Notes: generated by a model not told the origin, from the sequence alone. Positions 49,904-58,644 are shown, numbered from the stretch's first letter. The stretch is 64,000 nt of DNA from an uncultured Psychroserpens sp. (GCF_947503375.1 NZ_CANNDQ010000003.1:248001-312000), one strand, 5' to 3'. Translations and numbers: made by a program.

Positions 49904-50534
49904 AATCTTTGTTTTTATTGGTTCTCAGGTTGTCCGTTTTTTTTTGAACAGCATCTGTAGTTTCAAATTCGTTGGCTTTTAGCATCCAATTATTCGCTGT
50001 AGCATACCAATCTTCAATTTTTATTTTGCCACCAATTTTCCATCCGATGCCTTGATAGTGGTTGTAGAATTTCTTGGCTTCATTAGCAGGCCATTTTTTC
50101 TTTTTAAAAAAATCAATCACTTCAAATTCATTTTTTGGTAGCTTAGTTTTATTTATGTTTTCTATTTGTTTATTACTGTTTGTATTATGTATCAATGCTT
50201 GTTCAGTAGTTGTTTCAAACTCATTCACAGCTTGTTCAGAGGTTGTACCGAAATTGAACAACTTGATTTTACTGCCTTTATATGGATTGTGTGAAGGGAA
50301 ATATTTTAGATAATTCCATGAATCCATCTGTTTTAAACAGCGATGATAGGTTGCTGTCGAACCAATTTTTGAGAGTTCCATAACTTCTTGCCTGTCTATG
50401 TAAAATTCTTCTCGAAATCGGTTTAAATTCCAAAACTGAAACAAAGCCATATACAAGCTGACATGAGTTGTGTTTAGCCTTTTGTCTGCATAGAATTTTT
50501 GAAATACAGCATTGAGATGTTTTATATAATTCAT
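49887..50534 (-). CDS. Replication-associated HTH protein (DnaD/primosome-like)
   Basis: A 215-residue protein. The N-terminus has a winged-helix pattern (VSLYMALFQFWNLNRFREEFYI, RQEVMELSKIGSTATYHRCLKQM). A low-complexity Asn/Thr linker leads to a C-terminal DnaD-like segment (FEVIDFFKKKKWPANEAKKFYNHYQGIGW). Such proteins precede DnaC-like loaders in many elements and phages. It begins 6 bp after the excisionase-like gene and overlaps the loader by 17 bp. Confidence 0.75.
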   Translation of the reverse strand: MNYIKHLNAVFQKFYADKRLNTTHVSLYMALFQFWNLNRFREEFYIDRQEVMELSKIGSTATYHRCLKQMDSWNYLKYFPSHNPYKGSKIKLFNFGTTSEQAVNEFETTTEQALIHNTNSNKQIENINKTKLPKNEFEVIDFFKKKKWPANEAKKFYNHYQGIGWKIGGKIKIEDWYATANNWMLKANEFETTDAVQKKTDNLRTNKNKDYGQPL

Positions 50535-50540
50535 ACATAT

Positions 50541-50822
50541 TTATTCCGTTTTATGATGCACACGGTTGTTGTCCATAACCTTTTGGATTTCTTCGGAATC
50601 ATAAAAAATAATTCCACCAACCTTTGTATAGGGTAGTGTGCCTTTAATTCGAAGATTCTGGAGAGTGCCAGGGCTAATTTGCAGTAAGTCCATGAGTTCT
50701 GAAGATTTTAGATATTTCTTCAGTTTACCTTGTGCTTGTTTACTTAATAGTTTTTTGATGTCGTCGAGCAATTCAAGTTTAAAATCTCTGAGATCATCTG
50801 TAGTAATAATTGTTGCTGGCAT
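50541..50822 (-). CDS. Excisionase-like helix-turn-helix protein
   Basis: A 93-residue protein whose C-terminal half is a MerR/HTH_17-type winged helix (YLKSSELMDLLQISPGTLQNLRIKGTLPYTKVGGIIFYDSEEI). This type is common in Bacteroidetes ICEs as Xis or activator. It heads the leftward replication operon. A 16-bp sequence 62 bp upstream (50884-50899) recurs inverted next to the integrase gene. Confidence 0.82.
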   Translation of the reverse strand: MPATIITTDDLRDFKLELLDDIKKLLSKQAQGKLKKYLKSSELMDLLQISPGTLQNLRIKGTLPYTKVGGIIFYDSEEIQKVMDNNRVHHKTE

Positions 50823-51102
50823 AGTAGAACTATTTTTAGAAAAGAACTACCATTTTTCTTTCAACTAAAATGATAGTCCTTGACCTGATTTGACTTTCGT
50901 TCTACAAATTTGAATAGTATTGATGGATTTTAATCACAAGTACGACCAGAGTACGGTCAAATTTTAACATTATTAAATTTGATGCTATTTGGTACGTTTT
51001 GGGGTTGTAATAAGTGAATTTTAGATTTAAAAAAGAATATAATTGTAACAAAATTATGAAAGCAGGAGGTCAACCGTATGTGGTTAAAAAAAGGAAGATA
51101 TT
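50823..51102. promoter_or_regulatory. Regulatory gap between excisionase-like and RteC genes
   Basis: This 280-bp gap has no credible gene. It contains the 16-mer CCTGATTTGACTTTCG (50884-50899), preceded by TTGA (TTGACCTG), and an imperfect dyad ACGACCAG-AGT-ACGGTC near 50942. AT-rich sequence follows toward the RteC end. Confidence 0.45.
50884..50899 (+). promoter_or_regulatory. 16-bp site shared (inverted) with the integrase upstream region
   Basis: CCTGATTTGACTTTCG here is the exact reverse complement of 55342-55357. It lies upstream of the excisionase-like gene. It may be a binding site for Xis, RteC or the integrase arm domain. Confidence 0.6.
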
Positions 51103-51933
51103 TTATTCTTCTGCGCTATCCATTTGTAGGAGTAAACCATTGGATAAATCATCCAAAAATTTGGTTCTGCTTATTTTTCGAGATTTGATTTCAGAGAATA
51201 TTTTGTAGAAATCCCCAAGGTCAAATTGTAATACTTTTTGTAACGCAATTGCTATTTCTTTTATGTCGACGTTTCCATTATTTATTACGCGATTATAATA
51301 AAGTGCATAGATTAATTCTGTCAATGCAGATTTAGAAGATGTCCATTTTAGATTTGTATTATTTACGTAATTGGTTGAATTTCTATTTTTGATTTTATCA
51401 AGCCTTAATTTTAGGTAATTCATAAAAAGCTTGTAGGCTTTAATCTTACCTAAAAGCATATCACGTGGCGTACTAAAATCAGGATCTTGAAAATAGAATT
51501 TTGATGATGAGATTGAAAAACGGTCTAAATGGCCTCTTGTGTAATATTGCTTATCAAAGTGATGGAGTTTAGCTTCAACATATTGGTTGAAATCAATATT
51601 GTATAAATAGAACCGATTAAGCTTTCGAAGTTTTTTCTTTAAAGCTTTTTCTTGGTCTTGAACATTTGATTTTGGAAACTGAAGTTCAAAAGAACGTATT
51701 TCGGTATAATAGATAAGTTGAATTAAAGAGGTTTGTTTTTGATGTTTGAAGAATTCTACTTCCTTTGGAACTGAAACAAAATCCGTTTTAATAATAGCTT
51801 TTTTAAAATCATTTAAAGTGTTGCGAGATAGAATTATGATTTGTCTGGACGTGTCAAGGATGGATAAAGAACTTTGTTCGATTTTTTCAAGTTCCTTAGT
51901 GTAGATAGTATTGCGTAAAGTAAAATCCATCAC
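51103..51933 (-). CDS. rteC: RteC-type regulator of ICE excision
   Basis: A 276-residue protein with the RteC-family layout: a helical N-terminal part (TLRNTIYTKELEKIEQSSLSI, FLKKQTSLIQLIYYTEIRSFELQFPKS-like) and a C-terminal winged-helix region (WTSSKSALTELIYALYYNRVIN). RteC in CTnDOT activates excision genes by binding a dyad upstream of them. Two ATG codons open the gene (51933 and 51930). No tetQ or RteAB genes are in the window. Confidence 0.8.
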   Translation of the reverse strand: MMDFTLRNTIYTKELEKIEQSSLSILDTSRQIIILSRNTLNDFKKAIIKTDFVSVPKEVEFFKHQKQTSLIQLIYYTEIRSFELQFPKSNVQDQEKALKKKLRKLNRFYLYNIDFNQYVEAKLHHFDKQYYTRGHLDRFSISSSKFYFQDPDFSTPRDMLLGKIKAYKLFMNYLKLRLDKIKNRNSTNYVNNTNLKWTSSKSALTELIYALYYNRVINNGNVDIKEIAIALQKVLQFDLGDFYKIFSEIKSRKISRTKFLDDLSNGLLLQMDSAEE

Positions 51934-52122
51934 AAAAGTTTAGTTATACACGCGGTGCCCAATAGATTATCTATTGACTTTTAATAGTATTTGGTAGATT
52001 TTAGGTTAGTTTAATAAAGATGGTTAGAAATACATAAATGAAGGACAATAAACTGTGTAAATTTTGCGTATTTGCTATGTGAATTTTATACACAATTCAT
52101 AAATGCTATTGAGATTAGTTTA

Positions 52123-53037
52123 TTAATTCACTTTATCAATAAGTTCTTGTCTGCTCGAACAGTTTGATTTGTTAAAGATGTTAGAAGCGTGCTTTCTAAC
52201 TGTACCATAGGATATAAACATATTTTCAGCTATTTTTTTATAACTGTAGCCTTCTATTATCTGAAGTACAATTTCATTTTCTCTATTTGTAAGACCGTAT
52301 AGGTCTGCAATATCTTGATCTAATTTGTAGGTGTTCTTTAATCGATATAAATAGCTATTTACTTCCATTATAGTAACGAAAAAAAATGATGACGTCATTA
52401 TGGAATGCGTTATGGGCTGAAAATCGCCGAAATAAGTTAATGCAGGAAGCATAACTAAAGAGAAAATTGAACTTAAACCTAGATTCGTTTGAATTTTAAA
52501 ATAGCGGTCTCTTTTAGTTTTCTTTTTAATCACTAGAAAGAAATATACAATAAAAACTATGGAAAGTATAGTAGGGAAAATTAGAAATAGACTTCTAGCG
52601 AAATCTAGAGAGCCTGTATAGTAATAGGGGATTATAAAAAGTAATGCAAAACAAAGGGAAAGAATAATAATTAAGTTCTTTATTTTGAAAAATGTATTTG
52701 GTGTTTTAATATTAAATTCTTTATATAAATACCAAACTAGATAGATGCACATTACAATTGAAATTGAATAAGTTATTATGTATTGAAGGAATCTAGGACC
52801 AGGAAAGTTATCGTCTGGTAATAAACCATTCAAAAGATTATATAGTAGAAAAATAATAGCTAAAATTAGATATCGATACTTAGATTTAATGTTTTGACGC
52901 TTACCAAATCCAATATTAAAAAGTTGAAAAATTATGATTATGCTAATAACTATGCACAAGAAAAGCACCACCCAATGCATAGAAGAAGCGTAGGTGTATT
53001 CTGGGACAAATCGATATTTTTGAATTAAGTAAAACAT
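52123..53037 (-). CDS. Membrane-bound LuxR-type transcriptional regulator
   Basis: A 304-residue protein with six to seven hydrophobic helices over residues about 20-220 and a C-terminal LuxR/GerE helix-turn-helix (LTNRENEIVLQIIEGYSYKKIAENMFISYGTVRKHASNIFNK). It resembles flavobacterial membrane-sensor LuxR proteins. It is divergent from the ACC deaminase-like gene with a 92-bp gap, so it may control that gene. Direct control by a membrane-tethered HTH protein is inference. Confidence 0.8.
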   Translation of the reverse strand: MFYLIQKYRFVPEYTYASSMHWVVLFLCIVISIIIIFQLFNIGFGKRQNIKSKYRYLILAIIFLLYNLLNGLLPDDNFPGPRFLQYIITYSISIVMCIYLVWYLYKEFNIKTPNTFFKIKNLIIILSLCFALLFIIPYYYTGSLDFARSLFLIFPTILSIVFIVYFFLVIKKKTKRDRYFKIQTNLGLSSIFSLVMLPALTYFGDFQPITHSIMTSSFFFVTIMEVNSYLYRLKNTYKLDQDIADLYGLTNRENEIVLQIIEGYSYKKIAENMFISYGTVRKHASNIFNKSNCSSRQELIDKVN

Positions 53038-53129
53038 ATAACCACATGTACAACAATATTTTAACTTAAAATTCCGAGAGTACTAAATATAACTTATCTT
53101 AGTGTGAATCAAAAATTATAAATCGTAAA

Positions 53130-54110
53130 ATGCTGAATAACAAGTATAAACTAGGTCTTTTCCCTACGGCTTTGGAGAGAATGGATAACTTATCCAAAGT
53201 CTATCCAAACTATAATTTGTATATCAAAAGAGATGATAACTCAGGTTTAGCATCTGGCGGAAACAAAGTAAGAAAGCTTCAGTTTTTTATTTATGAAGCT
53301 TTAAGTAAAGGATGTGATACGATTATTACAGCTGGAGCCCAACAATCTAATCATTGCCGACAAACAGCAGCAGCTTGTGCTAAAGCAGGACTAGAATGCC
53401 ATCTACTGTTAGGTGGTAAGAAGCCTAAAAATTACAATGGTAATTTATTGCTTTCTCATTTATTAGGAGCTAAAATTCATTTTACTGGAGATAATAGAAA
53501 AGGGGAAGATATAATTAAATTAAAGCAAGATTTAGAAATACAGAAAAGAAATGTTTACGAAATTCCTTATGGTGGATCTAATTTACTTGGAGCTTACGGC
53601 TTTTTAGATGCTGTTAAAGAATTGAAGGAACAACTTTTAGAAAATAACTTGAAAATCGATTACATTTTCTTTGCATCAAGTTCTGGCGGAACACAAGCTG
53701 GGCTTAAACTTGGTATAGATTTATACGATCTTGATATAAAACTAATGCCAATTAGTATAGATAAAATTGGTTTAGGAGATAAAACACTAGACGATGCTGT
53801 TTTAGAGATACTGCATCAAGGTCAAAAAGAATTGAGTATTCAAAAAACGTACTCAATTAAAGATGCAACACTTATTAGAGATTATGATAAACCTGGTTAT
53901 GGAGTAATTACTGAAAACGAAAAGATGGCCATAAAGCAATTGGCTCAAAGTGAGGGTATATTGTTAGACCCTGTTTATTCTGGTAGAGCTTTTTACGGGA
54001 TGATAGATCATCTTAAAAATAATAAGATAGAAAAAAACTCTAATGTGCTCTTTTGGCATACAGGTGGCTTACCGGCAAATTTTTATTATTCCGAAGAACT
54101 TTTAAAATAA
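53130..54110 (+). CDS. ACC deaminase / D-cysteine desulfhydrase family PLP enzyme
   Basis: A 326-residue fold-type II PLP enzyme. The PLP lysine lies in SGGNKVRKLQF (about residues 45-55), and AGAQQSNHCRQTAAAC and SSGGTQAGLKLG bind the cofactor phosphate. GLDPVYSGRAFYGMI-like sequence follows at the C-terminus. Family members deaminate 1-aminocyclopropane-1-carboxylate or release sulfide from D-cysteine. Motifs here fit D-cysteine desulfhydrase at least as well as ACC deaminase. It is cargo placed between the membrane LuxR regulator and the integrase, ending 1 bp from the integrase stop. Confidence 0.85.
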   Translation: MLNNKYKLGLFPTALERMDNLSKVYPNYNLYIKRDDNSGLASGGNKVRKLQFFIYEALSKGCDTIITAGAQQSNHCRQTAAACAKAGLECHLLLGGKKPKNYNGNLLLSHLLGAKIHFTGDNRKGEDIIKLKQDLEIQKRNVYEIPYGGSNLLGAYGFLDAVKELKEQLLENNLKIDYIFFASSSGGTQAGLKLGIDLYDLDIKLMPISIDKIGLGDKTLDDAVLEILHQGQKELSIQKTYSIKDATLIRDYDKPGYGVITENEKMAIKQLAQSEGILLDPVYSGRAFYGMIDHLKNNKIEKNSNVLFWHTGGLPANFYYSEELLK

Positions 54111-54111
54111 C

Positions 54112-55326
54112 TTAAAAGTTGATTACACTTTCCAAAGCATCATCAGCTTCTGTATGAATGAAGTTAGCTTGATAATTAATTGTAGTTTTTAAATCACTAT
54201 GACGATACAGCTTTTGAAGCATCAATGGGTGGATGGTGTCTCTAGCAATATTTCCGAATGAGTGGCGAGCAATGTGCATTGTTACTTTCTTATTTATTCC
54301 AGCTTTCAGAGCAATAGACTTTAAGTTCTTGTTGAATTTTTTATTAGCAGTTTTAATTTTATTGTATAAGTCTTTAGCATCGTCAAGATTAGCTTTTTTT
54401 AATTCTGGAAATATAAAGTCATCATCATAATTCTTATTGCAAACATATTCCTCTAAAATTATATCGATTTTTAATGGTATTTTGAGAGAAAGCAATTTGG
54501 AATTTTTACCCATTCTGTAATGTAATCTACCATCATAAATTTGAGACCATCTTGTTTTTAGAACATCTGAAACCCTCATTCCAGCAAAGTAAAAACTAAA
54601 AAGCCATACATTCAATGAATGACGTTCTACATCAGATAGGTTATCTAAGCTCTCGATGACTTTTAACTCTTTCTCTGAGAGTCCAACTTTGACAGTTTCT
54701 GGAAATTTTATTTTGAATTTTCCTGACCCAAAGCAATAAAGCTCTTTACTTACAACCTTATCCTTAATCGCTCTATTGAATAACAGACGAATAAAAACCA
54801 TGACATTCATTGCGGTAGTTTCGGTAAGAGAACAGTTGCCTTTTAAATATATTTTAAATTTTTTGAGAAACCGTTCATCGATTTCTTGAAAAGTTAGATG
54901 TCTTACTTTACAATATTTTTCTATATAACTAACCCAAGCTGAGTCAGTAGAAAGACGATTCATTTTCCCCTCAACTTCTAGAGCTTCAAGGTGTTCATCA
55001 ACAAAATCAAAAAATGTTAGGTTTGATGTGGGTTTGTAAATCTCTTTTTTAATTTGATTTGCAGAAGCATCTTTATTGTTGGTTTGTAGAGTAATAAGAC
55101 CTTTCCTAGCTTCAGATAATTTTGATGTTATGAGGTTATTTAAACCTTCAGAATTCGGATGGGATTTTTTTATTTCATTATTTTTTGAATCCCAATCCTC
55201 TAAATCTATATAATGACCTAAAAGCTTATACGTAGAGCGTCGATTTTTAGTTATTCTAATTGCAAGTGGATAAAGCCCTTTGGTGTTGGGCTTTTTACGT
55301 AGAACTATTTTTGCACTTGCTGACAT
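54112..55326 (-). CDS. int: Tyrosine integrase of the ICE
   Basis: A 404-residue tyrosine recombinase. Domains are an N-terminal arm-binding region (KIVLRKKPNTKGLYPLAIRI), a SAM-like core-binding domain (about 105-200) and a catalytic domain with Arg in FAGMRVSDVLKTRW, HIARHSFGNIA (HxxR), and HSDLKTTINYQANF holding the nucleophilic Tyr. It lies about 200 bp from the tRNA-Leu fragment it presumably uses. The Bacteroidetes origin is clear from length and arm domain. Confidence 0.94.
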   Translation of the reverse strand: MSASAKIVLRKKPNTKGLYPLAIRITKNRRSTYKLLGHYIDLEDWDSKNNEIKKSHPNSEGLNNLITSKLSEARKGLITLQTNNKDASANQIKKEIYKPTSNLTFFDFVDEHLEALEVEGKMNRLSTDSAWVSYIEKYCKVRHLTFQEIDERFLKKFKIYLKGNCSLTETTAMNVMVFIRLLFNRAIKDKVVSKELYCFGSGKFKIKFPETVKVGLSEKELKVIESLDNLSDVERHSLNVWLFSFYFAGMRVSDVLKTRWSQIYDGRLHYRMGKNSKLLSLKIPLKIDIILEEYVCNKNYDDDFIFPELKKANLDDAKDLYNKIKTANKKFNKNLKSIALKAGINKKVTMHIARHSFGNIARDTIHPLMLQKLYRHSDLKTTINYQANFIHTEADDALESVINF

Positions 55327-55341
55327 CGTTGACCTGTTTTG

Positions 55342-55357
55342 CGAAAGTCAAATCAGG
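55342..55357 (-). promoter_or_regulatory. 16-bp site upstream of int, inverted copy of 50884-50899
   Basis: CGAAAGTCAAATCAGG here is part of a local dyad, CCTGTTTTG (55333-55341) with CAAATCAGG (55349-55357), 8 of 9 bases symmetric with a 7-nt centre. It is 16 bp upstream of the integrase start, so binding could repress int. Confidence 0.6.
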
Positions 55358-55409
55358 ATATCATTTGATTAAGTACTTATGTAAAGATACAAATTATTAT
55401 CTGCGTTTG

Positions 55410-55429
55410 GGTACAACATAGGTACAACA
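55410..55429. repeat. Direct repeat GGTACAACA near the attachment site
   Basis: Two copies of GGTACAACA with a 2-nt gap (55410-55418 and 55421-55429), about 100 bp from the tRNA fragment. AT-rich partial repeats of GATATCAT flank them (about 55356 and 55435). These could be integrase arm sites. Confidence 0.45.
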
Positions 55430-55526
55430 AATATTGATATCATATGATATTATATGACTTTAAAGAAAATTGACAAACACTTAAATCATTGAAAATGAGT
55501 GTATTTATGTTTCTTTGGTGCAATAT

Positions 55527-55584
55527 ACGCTAGACTTAGGATCTAGTGCCGCGAGGTGTGCGAGTTCGAGTCTCGCCACCTGTA
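55527..55584 (+). tRNA. tRNA-Leu(UAG) 3' fragment marking the ICE right end
   Basis: Present are the anticodon arm CTAGA-CTTAGGA-TCTAG (anticodon TAG at 55537-55539), a long variable arm typical of Leu, the T arm GCGAG-TTCGAGT-CTCGC (55560-55576) and the 3' acceptor strand CACCTGT with discriminator A (55584). The 5' acceptor strand and D arm are absent, so it cannot fold as a tRNA. This is the duplicated tail left by site-specific insertion into the 3' part of the gene. A terminator follows at 55597. The rest of the gap 55327-55697 holds integrase sites and two terminators. Confidence 0.85.
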
Positions 55585-55596
55585 CTTAATTAGAAA

Positions 55597-55623
55597 GCTG
55601 ACTCTTTGAGAGTTGGCTTTTTT
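55597..55623 (+). terminator. Terminator downstream of the tRNA-Leu fragment
   Basis: A 9-bp stem (GCTGACTCT / AGAGTTGGC, with two G-T pairs) and a 3-nt loop are followed by six T. It is the original tRNA gene terminator, now serving the truncated copy. Confidence 0.75.
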
Positions 55624-55630
55624 AGTTAAT

Positions 55631-55665
55631 AAAAAAGCTTCTAATCTAAACGAAAAGAAGCTTTT
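55631..55665 (-). terminator. Terminator of the leftward Sus operon
   Basis: AAAAGCTTCT (55633-55642) pairs with AGAAGCTTTT (55656-55665). Read on the minus strand the hairpin is followed by a T-run, 30 bp after the amylase stop. Confidence 0.8.
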
Positions 55666-55697
55666 AACAGGCTAATTCAAATTGCTATAAAATCAAT

Positions 55698-58592
55698 CTA
55701 AAGTTTTATAAGTTTTGAGGTCAAAGTTTGACCGCTACTATTTTCAATTTTAATTAAATAAAGACTTGGTTTCAAATCTGAAATATTATAAGAATCATTT
55801 TTTGTAAACTCACCAGTAAATGACTTTACTATTTTCCCTGTAATATCATAGATTTGAAGAGTTTCAATCGACTTGTTTGTTCTAAAAGAATTATCAACTG
55901 GATTTGGGTAGATAGTAAATGAGGTATCGCTAGCAAACGTTTCAGTACTTAGAGTGGATGGTTGATTACCAAATATTCTAAATTGACCAGCTGGAATTGA
56001 AATAGGACTATTAGTACTTGTTACATTTAAAAAGGTACTACCAGAATCATCCATAAGGTCATACCAATTCCCCGTGTATGGAAAGTCTGGTACAATATCT
56101 AAATCTGCTACAGAAAAATTACATAAAATAACAACATTACGTAGTTGATTTGTAGGTAAATTGTCGTCAGAAATATAAATACGTTGCCTAATATCATTGA
56201 TATATGGATCGATAGTATAATCACCTTCGAAGACATCTTCAGTAATCTTTAATTCATGAAGCCTAGACCAATCATCATAAATTTGTCGTCTTGCAGGATC
56301 TGACAACCAGTTTTCAACCCATTGAGGTTGTGGTTTTGTGTCTAACTTACAATCTCCAGGAGTTGGGTCATTTTCAGTATTTACATTTCCGTTGGTACAA
56401 GTGAATATTGAATTTTCCATACCTAATGAGCTAAAGTGCCAAATCATTTTAGGTCCAGGAATCATTACTGAAGCTGCACCTAGAGCAGACATTCTTGATA
56501 GTGAAATATTTAAATCTTTAACATCATGAGAAGCTAGTGCCGAATTCCCTTCTTGTAAGTTGAGGTACATTAATCGTTCTTCATCATGACTTTCAGCATA
56601 TCCAACCAACCTTTTGTCTGAAAAACCACGACTTATATGTCCCATTCTTTCAATATTGGCATTTTGAGAAAAGCCCTTTGTCAATTGGCTATACTCATTG
56701 GTCATTTTTCCCCATAACATAATGCCTTTTCCTTCATTAATTCTATAGTCAGCCCATTGTCTTTCCTCTGGATCAGTACCTAGATGCTCGAAGATAACAT
56801 AATGTGAATCATCTAGAGACCAAGAGTAATCTGCATAATTTTTTAGTTTATCAACTCTATCTTGCTGATAAGCATTTGTACAGGTATCATCACCTCCAGA
56901 ACAGTTTTGAGTAAAGCCTTTGGTCAAATCCCAACGAATACCATCAATTTTAAAATCTTGAATCCAATGTTCAAGTACGCGTTCGGTATACGTTACAGTT
57001 CTAGGTAACTGATGATTGAAATCACTCCCAACATTAAAACTATGTGTAGAGAACTCATTAAAATAAGGGCTTTCATTACTTGGTTCGCCCCAACCATCAT
57101 TGTCTGGATCATTCATCCACATTCTTACCATTGGATTTCTTCCAAAAGCATGGTTTATTGCTAAATCTAAGATTACTGCAATTCCGTTTTGGTGACAAAG
57201 ATCTATAAACTCTTTAAATTTTTCTTCAGTTCCATAATACTTATCTAAAGCTAGATGGAATGAAGTATTGTATCCCCAACTTTCATTGCCTTCAAACTCC
57301 ATAACAGGCATTAGTTGTATGGCATTAATATTCAGGTTTTTGAAATAATCAATACGATCTATTAAATTTTGGTAATTTCTGTTTGCATCAAAATCTCTAA
57401 TTAGTACTTCATAAATAATGAGGTCTTCTTTTTTTGGTTTTTGGAAATTGTCTATTACCCAGTTGTATTCAGTTTGTCCTGTTTGTAGCACTGTTACTTC
57501 ACGCTCTTGACCTACAGGATATTCTGGGAGATTAGGAAATGTGGTTTCTGGAATGAATGGATCATCAAAAGGGGATAATACTAGAGTGGAATATGGATCT
57601 GCAGTTTTTACTAATGAAGGCGAACCAGATATTGGTGTTTCATCTACGACCCAATATTGATAAGTTTCAATTTGTTGAGGTGACAATCCAGTGAGCTCTA
57701 ACCAAAATTTACTTGAGTTATTGTCTTTTTTCATGACATATGCGCTAGAAGGCTGCCAATTATTGAAGCTTCCAACGACATATACATAATCTTTTAAAGG
57801 TGCATCGAGAACCAATGTTGCTTTAGTTGGGTCTGAAGTATCATAATTTATGCCTTCACGGAATATCGTCTCATCTAAAGCTTCTGTAGTAACAGAAGGA
57901 CTTACAATAGCTGAGGCACTATAAGTTCTAGTGACGCCATTAAATGTAGCTTCTAAGACGTAGGTAGTTGTAGTTATTATATTATTAACTGTAAAGCTGT
58001 ATGAAGTTGTATTGTTTTGTGTATCAATAATACTTCCATTGGCAGTTAGTATATAAGATGCATTTCCACACGAATTCATAGCGGAAAAAGATAAACTTTG
58101 TCCACTATTAATAACATTATCTGGTTGAGAAGGAGAATCTATAGTTAAACTAAAAGATGATTCGCCAACATCAAATACGTGATCAGGCGTTTTTTTATCT
58201 CCATCTCCACTTTTTGCTTTGATTAGAAAACCAATACGACCTATACCAGATCTGTTATAAAAAGTGCTAGGGACCAAACTAAATGTGTAAGTGTCATCAA
58301 CATTATTATAGGCAAACCTATTGTCTTCACTTGAGTTAGTCCATTGACCATTAGACGGAGCATCTTGAATATTCTCGTTATTGCTGTCAAAAGACCAAGC
58401 CCAAAGGTAGATGGCATTATCGTTGATATTCCATAATGATTCATCTACAGTGGATCCATCAACGGTAATAGTTAAGTTAATGTTTTCTTGAATTGTACAA
58501 GGGTCAATTTCAAAAAAAATATCTTGTACTTGACCATTTGAAATACCAAATGATAAAAAGGAAAATGTAAGAAGGGTAATGATTTTTTTCAT
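55698..58592 (-). CDS. Secreted GH13 alpha-amylase with type IX secretion C-terminus
   Basis: A 964-residue exported enzyme. After a signal peptide (about 1-20) come Ig/CBM-like N-terminal domains, including an AMPK-CBM48-like segment (VYVVGSFNNWQPSSAYVMKK). The GH13 barrel has the four conserved regions: DLAINHAFG, GIRWDLTKGF (nucleophile Asp), VIFEHLG (acid Glu) and AESHDEERL (third Asp). The last 80 residues are a Por/T9SS sorting domain (FTIYPNPVDNSFRTN, GKIVKSF, SLYLIKIENSSGQ). It degrades starch or glycogen-like glucans outside the cell. It lies last in the SusC-SusD-SusE operon, after an internal terminator. Confidence 0.93.
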   Translation of the reverse strand: MKKIITLLTFSFLSFGISNGQVQDIFFEIDPCTIQENINLTITVDGSTVDESLWNINDNAIYLWAWSFDSNNENIQDAPSNGQWTNSSEDNRFAYNNVDDTYTFSLVPSTFYNRSGIGRIGFLIKAKSGDGDKKTPDHVFDVGESSFSLTIDSPSQPDNVINSGQSLSFSAMNSCGNASYILTANGSIIDTQNNTTSYSFTVNNIITTTTYVLEATFNGVTRTYSASAIVSPSVTTEALDETIFREGINYDTSDPTKATLVLDAPLKDYVYVVGSFNNWQPSSAYVMKKDNNSSKFWLELTGLSPQQIETYQYWVVDETPISGSPSLVKTADPYSTLVLSPFDDPFIPETTFPNLPEYPVGQEREVTVLQTGQTEYNWVIDNFQKPKKEDLIIYEVLIRDFDANRNYQNLIDRIDYFKNLNINAIQLMPVMEFEGNESWGYNTSFHLALDKYYGTEEKFKEFIDLCHQNGIAVILDLAINHAFGRNPMVRMWMNDPDNDGWGEPSNESPYFNEFSTHSFNVGSDFNHQLPRTVTYTERVLEHWIQDFKIDGIRWDLTKGFTQNCSGGDDTCTNAYQQDRVDKLKNYADYSWSLDDSHYVIFEHLGTDPEERQWADYRINEGKGIMLWGKMTNEYSQLTKGFSQNANIERMGHISRGFSDKRLVGYAESHDEERLMYLNLQEGNSALASHDVKDLNISLSRMSALGAASVMIPGPKMIWHFSSLGMENSIFTCTNGNVNTENDPTPGDCKLDTKPQPQWVENWLSDPARRQIYDDWSRLHELKITEDVFEGDYTIDPYINDIRQRIYISDDNLPTNQLRNVVILCNFSVADLDIVPDFPYTGNWYDLMDDSGSTFLNVTSTNSPISIPAGQFRIFGNQPSTLSTETFASDTSFTIYPNPVDNSFRTNKSIETLQIYDITGKIVKSFTGEFTKNDSYNISDLKPSLYLIKIENSSGQTLTSKLIKL

Positions 58593-58609
58593 AGCAATTA
58601 GTATTTATA

Positions 58610-58644
58610 AAAAAGGCTGAACATTAATTTTGAACAGCCTTTTT
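58610..58644 (-). terminator. Internal hairpin between the SusE-like and amylase genes
   Basis: AAAAAGGCTG (58610-58619) pairs with CAGCCTTTTT (58635-58644), and T-rich sequence follows on the minus strand. It would attenuate readthrough so that amylase is made at a lower level than the binding proteins. Confidence 0.75.

Larger units (their letters stand above)
1..55584. mobile_element. Integrative and conjugative element, right-hand part (left end outside window)
   Basis: The segment carries a full set of conjugation functions: integrase (54112-55326), excisionase-like HTH protein, RteC, relaxase, coupling protein, a VirB4-type ATPase and TraE/F/I/J/K/M/N-like proteins, all of the Bacteroidetes CTnDOT type. 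Its right boundary is the tRNA-Leu 3' fragment at 55527-55584, beyond which ordinary Sus-type chromosomal genes begin. No matching tRNA copy is seen further left, so the left end and probably the intact tRNA gene lie outside the window. Cargo sits in blocks between backbone modules: metals, KAP NTPase, Wadjet, hipBA with the sacsin/HEPN pair, ABC-3C, and ACC deaminase. The element is therefore at least 55.6 kb. The exact crossover point inside the tRNA fragment cannot be fixed from one junction. Confidence 0.9.

Noticed and set aside
55527..55584. A functional tRNA-Leu gene
   Set aside because: The 5' acceptor strand (expected ACAGGTG) and the D arm are missing upstream, so it cannot fold as a tRNA.
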